From positions 1 to 64,000 of the forward strand of contig CAVTRO010000005.1 in NCBI GenBank assembly GCA_963737145.1: a stretch of DNA of 64,000 bases, read 5' to 3'. The stretch comes from AP-15 sp963737145. GTDB taxonomy: Bacteria > Pseudomonadota > Alphaproteobacteria > ATCC43930 > CGMCC-115725. A program made the translations under genes and the position numbers. Below are positions 8,036 to 16,235 of this stretch, piece after piece (the first letter of the stretch is position 1; every line of letters starts with the position of its first letter). The notes beneath the pieces are model-generated. The model was not told where the DNA came from and did not search any database. It saw only the letters and a program-made list of their open reading frames with translations.

Positions 8036-10274
8036 CTACCGCGAAACGACTTCGCGGACGGAACGCACGAACCGGTCGACCCCCGTGGCGCAGGCAAGCG
8101 GGCGGTGGATGCGCAGCTCGCCCTGCTGGTCGACGACCTCATGCTGGGTGGAGCCCGCCGTGTCGCGCCAAAAGCGGAGACTTACCCGAGCGTTGCCGAC
8201 CCGGATACTCGACCAGGTGAGCTCGGGCAGCCAATCGGGCAGATCGGGGTCTATAATCAAGGTTTGCCGCGGTGCAACCGGGATCAGGCCCAGCATCGAA
8301 TGGACGAGGAGGATGACCGCGCCGGCTGACCAGGCTTGTGGTGAATTGGCGTCCGGATAAATACCGGGATGCGGGTGGCGAGGGTCGCGAGTTTGCCCCC
8401 CGAATACCTCGGGCAGCCGGTCGAAGTCGAACAGCTCCGTGGCGTCGAACATCGCTTTGGCCAGCCGCTGCAATTGTTCATTGAACCCGTAGCGCTTCAA
8501 TCCGAAACCGACGAGCGCGTTGGTCGCCGGCCACACTGAGCCGAGGTGGTAAGCAAACGGGTTGAACGCCGGATGACGGTCGGACAATGTGCGCATTCCC
8601 CAGCCGCTGAACAGGTCCGGCATCATCAGCCGCGTCGCGACGGCTTCGGCTTTGTCCTCGTCGATGATCCCATAGGCAAGGCACTGCCCGGGATCGGCGG
8701 CGATGGTTCTCACGAGATTTTTCGCTGGGTCGAGGGCCAGCGCGAAATATCGCTCCTCCGGCATCCAGAATTTTTCATTGAACCGGCGCTTCAGCCGCTC
8801 GGCGTCGGCCACCAGGTCAGCTGCCCGGCGCTCATCGCCGAGCGAGGCAAAGGCAAGCCCCATAAGCTGTTTTGCCGCGTAATAGCACCCCTGGATCTCG
8901 ACCAGCGCGATCGGGTCTTTGACGAGCCGGCCGTCCTCATAAAGGATGGCCTCACGCGAATCTCTTCCATCCCTGGTTCTTTTCGCCCCAGGACCCCGCC
9001 TTGGTTTCGTACTCGTAGAACCCGTCCGCGTCGCTATCGCCATCCCGATCGATCCATTCCAGGGTGGCGAGCATCTTGTCTCGCATCGACAGGAAAAACT
9101 CCTTGTCGCCGGTCAGTGCCAGATCCCACGCCATATCAATCAGGAACAAGCCGGGTGCGGAGTAATCGCCGTAGTAATGGCGAAACGGGTTCTTTTCGAG
9201 CAGCGACAAGGGGCCGAACTCACGCTGATGAATGACGCGGCCGGGCTCTTCGTCGAAGCGCTCGTCGTATTTCTCGGCATTCCATTGCGCGATTTGGCGC
9301 AAGCTGCCGCGCAGCATCGCGGGAGTGAAGAGGCTCGCCTGAAACGCGGTCACCAGCACATCCCTGCCGAACAGCGCCAGGTAATTCGGCACGCCTGCGG
9401 CCGGGGTCAGCCGCTCGTCGCTGTCGCCTTCGAGCAGCGCCAGCGAAGCGAGGTCGGAGACGGCGCGATCCCATGCGTGCTGAACCTGCCGATTACCGGC
9501 GCTTTTCATGACGCCGTCGAACGGCATGTCGATCGGGGGATCGTCAAACGCATCCCGGCCGTGCCGCAGGGCGACCGGTTCGCCGCAGAATATTGGCACG
9601 ACATCGATGCTGAAGCTCACCGGCTGTTGCGGCTGCAGTCGCAGCTTCAAGCAAACGGTGCCGTCGTGCTCAGTCACATCCTGCGGGCCGGAGAAGCGGA
9701 TCTCAGTGGCGTGCGACAGCTTCGGATGTCGATAATTGAAACTGAGCTTCCCGTGGGCTGCCCCTGGGCCACCCTCCAAAATCCAGCGGCGCTCCACGGG
9801 AGCGTTCTGCTGGCGCTCCCCTTGCTCGGCTTCGGCCCGGTCCGCGAAATCCGCATCAAACTCCCAGCTCAACTCGATATTGGCCGGGGCCAGAGCATGG
9901 TTCGTCACGTGAACATCGAGGTGCAGACCGCCGCCCAACATGCGATTGACTTGCAGCTCGATACCGTGCCGGACCATTTCGCCGCCGCCCTTGCCGCCTC
10001 CGGGTTGCGGGCCGGCTTTCTCGCCGGCAGGCGAGGGCGCGAGGTAGTAGGCGATCGAGGAATAGCTATCGACCGCATTGGCCGAGACGATCGTTGGCTT
10101 TGAGCCGCCGACCGCGAGCCGCATCTTTGACAAAAACCGGGTCTGCCGATAATAAAAACCCTCGATCCCCTCACCGATAAAGCCGTCCAGATCGGCGATC
10201 AGAAAGGCGTGCCCTTCATAAGTGATCAGATGCGACGGCCTGGGCCGGAACCGGTTTATGTTCTTCATGCGCAC
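8036..10274 (-). CDS. Amylo-alpha-1,6-glucosidase / glycogen-debranching-type glycoside hydrolase (one frameshift)
   Basis: A large protein of about 745 residues with an N-terminal GDE_N_bis-type beta-sandwich (residues about 10-220, including HAFLIADLDGFIGEGIEGFY) and a C-terminal (alpha/alpha)6 catalytic domain with ALFGRDVLVTAFQASLF and GLFLIDMAWDLALTGDKEF. Such proteins are annotated as debranching enzymes but their substrates are often unproven. The frame changes near 8960, between ETKAGSWGEKNQGWK and DSREAILYEDGRLVKDP; the two halves are otherwise complete. The upstream start at 10274 (MRMKNINRF) lies beside decayed sequence. No other carbohydrate gene adjoins it. Confidence 0.78.
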
Positions 10275-10417
10275 GCACTCCTCGTCACAACTCCAATTTT
10301 AAACGCTCCAGTAACCGCCAGGGTTGCGGATCTTTCGATCGCCAGCTATGGCCGGCCCGATGCGAGCGCATTCGGCGCTGCGGGTGTTTGCTGGCGGGGT
10401 CGCAAGGGGTTGCATCC

Positions 10418-10710
10418 GGGTGGAGGTGGTGGCGCGCGTGGGAGTGGCTGTTTGGCCCGGATCCGGGCTGGCTCCGGTTGTGGATGGCGAGCGTGCCCTG
10501 GTCACCGCAGCGATGACGCTGCAGCATCGCATATGCCGCTCGGCGCGATCGGCCTTGGGCTGATGGTGAACCTGTTCTCGTCGGCCGTCGTGCGTGACCC
10601 CGATTGCCTACATCTCGAACTTCATCAGCGAGGTCACGCGCTCGCGTCTGTCGCACTATGGTAATTCTGCTCGCGGTGGCACTCGCGATCGCAGCCGGTT
10701 ACCTTTAGCG
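10418..10710 (+). pseudogene. Remnant of a FUSC-like membrane transporter gene
   Basis: No intact gene is present between 10275 and 10845. On the plus strand a tryptophan-rich segment (WRAWEWLFGPDPGWLRLWMA) at about 10436-10495 is followed in other frames by ALVTAAMTL, by MPLGAIGLGLMVNLFSSAVV at about 10533-10592, and finally by MVILLAVALAIAAGYL before a stop at about 10708. The GPDPGWLRL segment leading into hydrophobic helices recalls the N-terminus of fusaric-acid-resistance (FUSC) type exporters, and the last piece looks like another membrane helix. Frames change at least three times, so this is a decayed fragment. The family assignment is tentative. Confidence 0.38.
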
Positions 10711-10845
10711 AGCTTTTCGGAGCCGTGGGAGCATTAGTCGAGCAAGCCGCCGCCGAGCCTTGTGTCGCTCGCCATGGCAAGCTTGTTGCTGCTGCCTGGC
10801 AGGTAGCCGAGAAGCCCAACGCTTTGCGCAATACGATCGGGCCCC

Positions 10846-12303
10846 TCAATAAACGCCGCCGTCGCCGTCGCCGAGTTGTTTGGAGCGCACGAGCAGCCGG
10901 GAACTGAGCTCGGCAATCGAAGGCACCCCCAACAGCCCGAGATCACGCACCAGCTCCTCGCGCATGATGTTGAGCGCCCGTTTGGTTCCGTCTTTCCCCG
11001 CGGCGGCGACGCCATACAGCATCGCGCGCCCAGCGAAGACGGCGTCGGCGCCGAGCGCCAGCGCCTTGATCATATCGGTGCCGCGCCGCATCGCGCCGTC
11101 GACCAGGATCGTGACCCGGTCGCCGACCGCCCGGCGCACCGCCGGCAGCAAATCGAGCGGGGCGACCGCCCAATCCAGCTGGCGTCCGCCATGGTTCGAG
11201 ATCGCGACCGCATCGGCGCCGATCTCGGCCGCGCGCACGCAGTCCTCGACAGTGAGCAGGCCTTTGATGATCAGTTTGCGCGGCCAGCTCTCGCGAATCC
11301 GGGCCACCGTGTCCCAAGTGAGCGCCCGGTCCATTTGTCCGCGGATCCAGTGCGCGCTCTGAAACAACCCCCGCCTGTCCTTTGGCACGAACTCGACGAC
11401 ATTCTCGAAACTCGGCATTCCATGGGTCAAAATCCCCGCGCTGAGCCAGCGCGGATGCATCAATGCGTCGAACCGCGCGTTCCAGCTCAGCGATGTCGGA
11501 CCCGCCATCGTGCGCTTGTGCCATTCGCGGTTGCCGTAAATCTGCGCATCGACCGTTACGACCAGCGCCTCACAGCCGTTGTCGCGCGCCCTCGAGATCA
11601 ACGTGTTGCGCACCTCGGGCGGGCCGAACACATAGAGCTGCCACCAGTAACGCAGTCCCGGGATGCGGGCGACCCTGGACATGAGGTCGTTCGACATTGT
11701 GCTTTGCGCGAACGGGACGCCGAATTCGGCGGCCGCTTCCGCCAGCCGCAGATCGGCATGCGGCCAAAACAGCCCGTTGAAGCCGGTTGGGGCGATGGCG
11801 AGGGGTATGGTCATCTTTCGGTCGAACAGCGTCGTCGAAACGTCCCGCCGCGACACATCGACCATCGACCGATGCAAAAAGTGCCATTCGGCGAGTGCGG
11901 CAACATTGCGGGCGAGCGCCGCCTCGTCCTCGCCGCCGGCCTCGAGGTATTCGACGACAAAACCGGGCAATCTGCGGTGCGCCATCGCGCGCAGATCCTC
12001 GACCGTCACCGCTTGGTCGAAATTGGTACCGGAATAAAAGCGCCGCTGCGGGCTACCCGACAGCACGGCCGGCGAGGCCCAAGCCAATGTTCTGTCGGCG
12101 GGCGCGAAACTGGGCGAGGACCTCCACCCGCGTGCAGAACTGCTTCTCGCGGCAAGGACCAGCGCGCCCGCGGCCATCCCGAGAGCAGCCAGCGCGGCAC
12201 CCCCGCGCCAAGCGGTCTTGTCCCACCGATCTCCCGATGCGAGCTGCCTCGCTGCGCTCGCGATCGGCTGCGTCTTCGTCGGCGACTGGTCGATCTGGTC
12301 CAT
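10846..12303 (-). CDS. FMN-dependent alpha-hydroxy-acid oxidase/dehydrogenase with N-terminal membrane anchor
   Basis: A 485-residue enzyme of the lactate/glycolate oxidase family, which oxidises 2-hydroxy acids to 2-oxo acids using FMN. The catalytic core begins near residue 100 (VTVEDLRAMAHRRLPGFVVE). It contains IPLAIAPTGFNGLFWPHAD, the phosphate-binding region around DGAMRRGTDMIKALALGADA, and the active-site histidine and arginine in SNHGGRQLDW. Ahead of the core is an unusual extension of about 100 residues with one hydrophobic helix (AALAALGMAAGALVLAA), suggesting membrane attachment and electron transfer to the quinone pool rather than to oxygen. It is 10 bases downstream of the GMC gene on the same strand, so the two are probably co-transcribed. 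Confidence 0.85.
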   Translation of the reverse strand: MDQIDQSPTKTQPIASAARQLASGDRWDKTAWRGGAALAALGMAAGALVLAARSSSARGWRSSPSFAPADRTLAWASPAVLSGSPQRRFYSGTNFDQAVTVEDLRAMAHRRLPGFVVEYLEAGGEDEAALARNVAALAEWHFLHRSMVDVSRRDVSTTLFDRKMTIPLAIAPTGFNGLFWPHADLRLAEAAAEFGVPFAQSTMSNDLMSRVARIPGLRYWWQLYVFGPPEVRNTLISRARDNGCEALVVTVDAQIYGNREWHKRTMAGPTSLSWNARFDALMHPRWLSAGILTHGMPSFENVVEFVPKDRRGLFQSAHWIRGQMDRALTWDTVARIRESWPRKLIIKGLLTVEDCVRAAEIGADAVAISNHGGRQLDWAVAPLDLLPAVRRAVGDRVTILVDGAMRRGTDMIKALALGADAVFAGRAMLYGVAAAGKDGTKRALNIMREELVRDLGLLGVPSIAELSSRLLVRSKQLGDGDGGVY

Positions 12304-12313
12304 GCCTGAGCCC

Positions 12314-13945
12314 TCACAGCTCGCCGCGACGCGCCAATTCGCGGATGTGGTCGCCGATGCGCCAGGCGAGCGCCTGGATCGTCAATGACGGATTGACGCC
12401 AGCCACCGTTGGAAACAGCGATCCGTCGCAGATCCACAGATTGGGAATGTCCCAGGAGCGTCCGTCGGCATTGGTGACGCTCTCCTTGGGATCGGTGCCC
12501 ATGCGGCAGGTGCCGCCGAGATGGGCGGTGTCATCGGCAGACCAGATGCCCTTGCCGCCGGCCGCCTCCAATGCTGCGGACATAAATCGTATCGCATGCT
12601 GGTACAGCTTTCTGTCCTCCTCGCCATAGGAGAATGTGATGCGGGGAATGCGCAGACCGTATTCGTCGGTTTCGTCGGCCAACTCGACCCGATTCTTCTC
12701 CTGCGGCAATACCTCGCCGACGATCTTCAAACCGGCTTGATGATTGTACCTCGCCATCTCGTCGCGCAATTCCATACCCCACAGGCCGCGCTGCCCAGTG
12801 ACTGTATCGGCATACTCGATCGGCAACGGGCCCTGGCTCATATAGGCGTACCCGCCCGGGAAATCCTTACCGGTGTCGGTGTAGTTCCAATGCTCGGTAA
12901 TCGCCAATGACGGCGGCGCCTTGTACCAGCGGATCTCTTCGTCGAAGGTTCCGTAGACGGCATGATTCGACTGGACCATGAAAAATTTTCCGACCAGGCC
13001 GCTGCTGTTGGCCAGCCCGTCGGGAAACTGCGGGCAAGCGGAATTCAGCAGCAGACGCGGCGTCTCGATCGCATAGCCTGCGACGACGACATTCTTTGCG
13101 CGCTGCCGGCGCCACTGGCCTTCGCGATGGTATTCGAGGCCCGTGACCTTCCCGTGCTGCCCGACCTCGATGCGGCCGACCATCGCCAGATCACGGATCT
13201 CGGCCCCGGCCTTGATCGCCCACGGGATCCAGGTGATGAGCGCGCTCTGCTTGGCATTCGTCGAGCAGCCGAACTTGCAGAACCCGCGATAGACGCAAGG
13301 ATGGGACTTGCCGCGCGGTGCGGAGACGGTCGCCAGCGGCGTCATCGCCCATTTGACGCCGAGGGCTTCGCAGCCGCGCGCCAGGACAAGCCCGGCGGCA
13401 TTGATTTCGTGCTGGCGGTAGGGATAGCGCCCGCGCGGCGGGCCCCACGGGTAATTTACCGGCCCGGCGATTTTCAGCGCGTCTTCGGTCAGATCGTAAT
13501 AGTGCCACATCTCCTCCGGCTCGATCGGCCAGTCGACCGCGTAGCCGAGCCGCGAGCGGGCCTTGAAGCGCTCCGGTCGAAAGCGCAGGGAGACCATCTG
13601 GAAGTGCACCGTACTGCCGCCGACGGATTGGCCGCTGTTGTTATCGCCGAACTGGACCGGATCCTCGCCACCGGTGATGCGCTCGCCGAGCCAGAAAAGC
13701 TTTTTCTGCTCGTATTCGTCGGAGGCGAAATCCTCGAGCGGCCGCCAATAGGGGCCGGCGTCGAAAGCGACGACCGAAAATCCGGCCTCGGCGAGCTTGC
13801 AGGCGAGCGTGCCGCCGCCGGCGCCCGTGCCGACAATCGCAAAATCGACTTCGTCCTCGTCTCGATAACAGCGCATCGGGATCCAGCCGCCGGGGCGGAA
13901 GACGTCCGGCGCGCGCCCGTCTGTTGCCCGCGGGCTATCCGGCAT
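12314..13945 (-). CDS. GMC-family oxidoreductase (gluconate 2-dehydrogenase flavoprotein-like)
   Basis: A 543-residue FAD-dependent dehydrogenase of the glucose-methanol-choline family. The FAD-binding motif is VGTGAGGGTLACKLAEAGF near residues 38-56, the GMC signature region is QSVGGSTVHFQMVSLRF, and the C-terminal catalytic histidine region is TAHLGGTCRMG, followed by PTVAGVNPSLTIQALA. A cysteine-rich stretch CVYRGFCKFGC in the middle is typical of the gluconate/sorbitol dehydrogenase branch. The start at 13945 (MPDSPRATDGR) overlaps the end of the subunit-3-like gene by 11 bases; earlier in-frame codons would extend into that gene. It probably oxidises a sugar acid or polyol; the substrate cannot be read from the sequence. 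Confidence 0.87.
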   Translation of the reverse strand: MPDSPRATDGRAPDVFRPGGWIPMRCYRDEDEVDFAIVGTGAGGGTLACKLAEAGFSVVAFDAGPYWRPLEDFASDEYEQKKLFWLGERITGGEDPVQFGDNNSGQSVGGSTVHFQMVSLRFRPERFKARSRLGYAVDWPIEPEEMWHYYDLTEDALKIAGPVNYPWGPPRGRYPYRQHEINAAGLVLARGCEALGVKWAMTPLATVSAPRGKSHPCVYRGFCKFGCSTNAKQSALITWIPWAIKAGAEIRDLAMVGRIEVGQHGKVTGLEYHREGQWRRQRAKNVVVAGYAIETPRLLLNSACPQFPDGLANSSGLVGKFFMVQSNHAVYGTFDEEIRWYKAPPSLAITEHWNYTDTGKDFPGGYAYMSQGPLPIEYADTVTGQRGLWGMELRDEMARYNHQAGLKIVGEVLPQEKNRVELADETDEYGLRIPRITFSYGEEDRKLYQHAIRFMSAALEAAGGKGIWSADDTAHLGGTCRMGTDPKESVTNADGRSWDIPNLWICDGSLFPTVAGVNPSLTIQALAWRIGDHIRELARRGEL

Positions 13946-14552
13946 GGCGCTCTTCCGCTTCCCAGGGATCGCGGCGGTCAAAGCCGAGCCGCACATAGCC
14001 GCGGGGCGAAGCCGGGCCGCCAAAGCCGATTTCACTCCAGGCCGCCGGGTGCGCGTAGTAGATGCTTACGGTCGTGCGCAGCAGCAGGCTCGAAAAAAAC
14101 TGCTTGGCCGGCAGACTTTGCCAGGCGTCGCTGCGGATGTCGTTGTGCTGGATCGCCCGCAGCACCGCCTCCTGCTGATTGTGCGGCAGCTCGCGGAACC
14201 CTCCGCCCCAACGGACGCGCGCTTCTTCGTCGATGGCTCTGATGCCCTGGCGCCATGCTTGCCGCATCGGCGGCATCCCTTCATAGCGATAGCCGTCACC
14301 CTGGTTCTTATGCAATTTTTCGTCGATGAAAGGGACGATTGGAACCGGCCGATTGGCGCGGTCCGGCTGCGGGATCAGACGATTGCACACCGCAACCAAT
14401 ATTTCCCACTCGGTCTCAGTCAAGAAACGCCGGTCCGGCACTTCGTCCAATCGCTTCTTGACTACGGCCCGCGTCTGGTCGTTCCAGGACGGCGAATCCC
14501 ACTTGTTCAGAACATCGTAGGTCGGGAAGCGCTGGTGAAACGCGTCGCTCAT
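13935..14552 (-). CDS. Gluconate 2-dehydrogenase subunit 3 family protein
   Basis: A 205-residue protein of the gluconate 2-dehydrogenase subunit 3 family, the small partner of the flavoprotein dehydrogenase encoded just downstream. Characteristic parts are LTETEWEILVAVCNRLIPQP near the N-terminus and YYAHPAAWSEIGFGGPASPR near the C-terminus. I see no twin-arginine or Sec signal, unlike the subunit 3 of periplasmic enzymes, so either export follows the partner or the complex faces the cytoplasm. The ATG at 14552 overlaps the stop of the preceding membrane-protein gene (ATGA), and its own 3' end overlaps the GMC gene, indicating tight coupling. Confidence 0.86.
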   Translation of the reverse strand: MSDAFHQRFPTYDVLNKWDSPSWNDQTRAVVKKRLDEVPDRRFLTETEWEILVAVCNRLIPQPDRANRPVPIVPFIDEKLHKNQGDGYRYEGMPPMRQAWRQGIRAIDEEARVRWGGGFRELPHNQQEAVLRAIQHNDIRSDAWQSLPAKQFFSSLLLRTTVSIYYAHPAAWSEIGFGGPASPRGYVRLGFDRRDPWEAEERHAG

Positions 14553-15634
14553 TGATGCGCTTCCAGCAGTTTGATGGCGCTGAGGCCAACCAACGCAACG
14601 CCGCTGAACGACGGCGGGGCCGGCAATGGCGGTCCGTTCAGCAAATTCTGGCTCCAGTTGTAAAAACCGCCCATGTTTCGGGAGACGCCGTAGGCATGAA
14701 AACCGGCGCCGGCGACGCCCATTGCCGCGGTCGCCTGCAGCATCGGCTTGGCCCACCGGGTGAGGCCGGGCTTTAGGGCGGCCAGCGCCATTGCGATGGC
14801 CGTCATTGGCGGCAAGGTCACCGGCAGGAACATGAACGGGTCGTGGAAAGCGCCGCGGAAATGGAGCAATGCCGCCTCCGCGACTGTGCCGATCAGCCCC
14901 GCTGCCGTGCTCCAGGCCAGAAACGGCCCGGCCGGCAGGCCGAGAAGGCGCCCCGGTTGTCTTTGCTCGCCCTCCAGAACGAGGCGTGACGCGGCGAGCC
15001 CGGCCAAGCCGGCGAGCGTGATCGCGATCGGCGCGCCGAGCGGTGCGCCGTAGAACAGGTTCAGGAGGTCGAAGCCTCCGTCGCGTTTGCCGACGTTGTA
15101 GAGGTGAAACCCGAAGCCGCTGAGGCCGGTGGCCAAGGCAATACCGCAAAGCGCCGTTCGTCCGACCCCGAAATGCGCCGGCGTCAAGGTCATCTGTAGG
15201 CTGTTGGCGAGCGAGGCTCCGGCGACGATCGGCGGCAAATACATCGCCGGATTGTGATAGGCGCCTCGGTAATGCTCCATTGCGCTGTCGGTCAGCACGC
15301 TAAACGAGAGGATCGCCGCGGCGCCATTGAGGTGTCGCGCCGCTCCGACGTGTTCGGGCTCGTCCTGATGTTCGGCCACGGTGACGCGGGGCCTTTCGAG
15401 CAGGCGATAGACGGTTATCGCCGCCAGAGCCGCAACCCCGGCGCACAACACGCCGGCGCCGAACCGCCGCATCGGAGCTGCGCCGGGGTGCAACGGCTGC
15501 AGCGGTAGGGTCCCTGCCGCGTGTTTACGAGCCTGCAGTCCTTGCGCGCCCCGCTTCTGCACAGTCTTTCCTGCGTCGTTGATGAACTGCGTCAAGCCAA
15601 CCGTTCCCTGCGCTTCACGATCTCCACCAGTCAA
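14549..15634 (-). CDS. Polytopic membrane protein with internal duplication, upstream of the GMC dehydrogenase
   Basis: A membrane protein of up to 361 residues of unknown function. It has about eight hydrophobic segments. Two halves repeat the same pattern: MEHYRGAYHNPAMYLPPIVA followed later by GFGFHLYNVGKRDGGFDLLN, and LLHFRGAFHDPFMFLPVTLP followed later by GAGFHAYGVSRNMGGFYNW. The conserved His in HYRGAYHNP/HFRGAFHDP and GFHxY could bind haem or quinone, but that is speculation. It takes the place where a multihaem cytochrome subunit would be expected beside GMC and subunit-3 genes. Translation probably begins at an internal ATG near 15472 (MRRFGAGVLCAGVA), because the first 54 residues are not membrane-like. 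Confidence 0.65.
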   Translation of the reverse strand: MTGGDREAQGTVGLTQFINDAGKTVQKRGAQGLQARKHAAGTLPLQPLHPGAAPMRRFGAGVLCAGVAALAAITVYRLLERPRVTVAEHQDEPEHVGAARHLNGAAAILSFSVLTDSAMEHYRGAYHNPAMYLPPIVAGASLANSLQMTLTPAHFGVGRTALCGIALATGLSGFGFHLYNVGKRDGGFDLLNLFYGAPLGAPIAITLAGLAGLAASRLVLEGEQRQPGRLLGLPAGPFLAWSTAAGLIGTVAEAALLHFRGAFHDPFMFLPVTLPPMTAIAMALAALKPGLTRWAKPMLQATAAMGVAGAGFHAYGVSRNMGGFYNWSQNLLNGPPLPAPPSFSGVALVGLSAIKLLEAHQ

Positions 15635-15661
15635 CGGTACACGAGACGGGGTGTTCCGGTT

Positions 15662-16033
15662 TCAGCTCAAATCGATCGCGTGCCGTTTCAGCACCTCCAG
15701 CGGAACGACCTCCAAGGTCGCCTCGTGAGTTGCGGTCAGTCTGACCTTGGGGGCTTTGCCGGCTTCGAGTGCCTCCTTCCAACGCTCGGCGCAGAGGCAC
15801 CAGCGATCGCCCGGCTTCAAACCGGGAAAGCCGAATTGTGGCGCCGGCGTCGACAAGTCGTTGCCGGCCGCTTGCGAGAACGCCAGAAAGGCGGCATCGA
15901 CCATGGTGCACACCGTGTGCAGCCCGAAATCCTCGGGTCCGGTGTTGCAGCTGCCGTCGCGGTAAAACCCGGTCATCGGCTTGGTGCAGCATTCGGCGAG
16001 GGGCTCGCCGAACACGTTGCGTGCTTCGCTCAT
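15662..16033 (-). CDS. DUF2237 family protein
   Basis: A 123-residue soluble protein of family DUF2237, function unknown. Recognisable features are MSEARNVFGEPLAECC, the conserved MTGFYRDGSCNTGPEDFGLH, and PGDRWCLCAERWKEALEAGK. The many conserved Cys and His residues (CC, C, H and WCLC) could bind a metal. It is followed on the same strand by the membrane protein of the GMC cluster after a 27-base gap, so co-transcription is possible, but the family is usually a standalone gene. Confidence 0.82.
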   Translation of the reverse strand: MSEARNVFGEPLAECCTKPMTGFYRDGSCNTGPEDFGLHTVCTMVDAAFLAFSQAAGNDLSTPAPQFGFPGLKPGDRWCLCAERWKEALEAGKAPKVRLTATHEATLEVVPLEVLKRHAIDLS

Positions 16034-16235
16034 CGCTGCTTCCCCATTTGCTGACAGAAGTCAAGATCGGCGGCGTTCCAGCCCTGACAGGAGGCGGCCG
16101 CGAGGTTATCCAACGATATTAGCGGTCTAGCCACCGCATGAATAGAATAACCAGTCGTATCCGACTACGTCCGGTGCGGTGATCGTGATGCCCAGGAGAA
16201 AGTAGTCGGTCATGAGGGTTTGGAGAAGATCGGCG

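Noticed and set aside
8946..10103. Plus-strand open frame opposite the glycoside hydrolase
   Set aside because: Shadow frame without motifs, lying over conserved minus-strand coding sequence.
10876..12309. Long plus-strand open frame (477 codons) opposite the FMN oxidase gene
   Set aside because: It mirrors the codon periodicity of the minus-strand gene, has no domain motifs and no ribosome-binding site; the minus-strand protein has clear catalytic motifs.
12962..14242. Plus-strand open frame opposite the GMC gene
   Set aside because: An antisense shadow; the minus strand has FAD-binding and GMC motifs.
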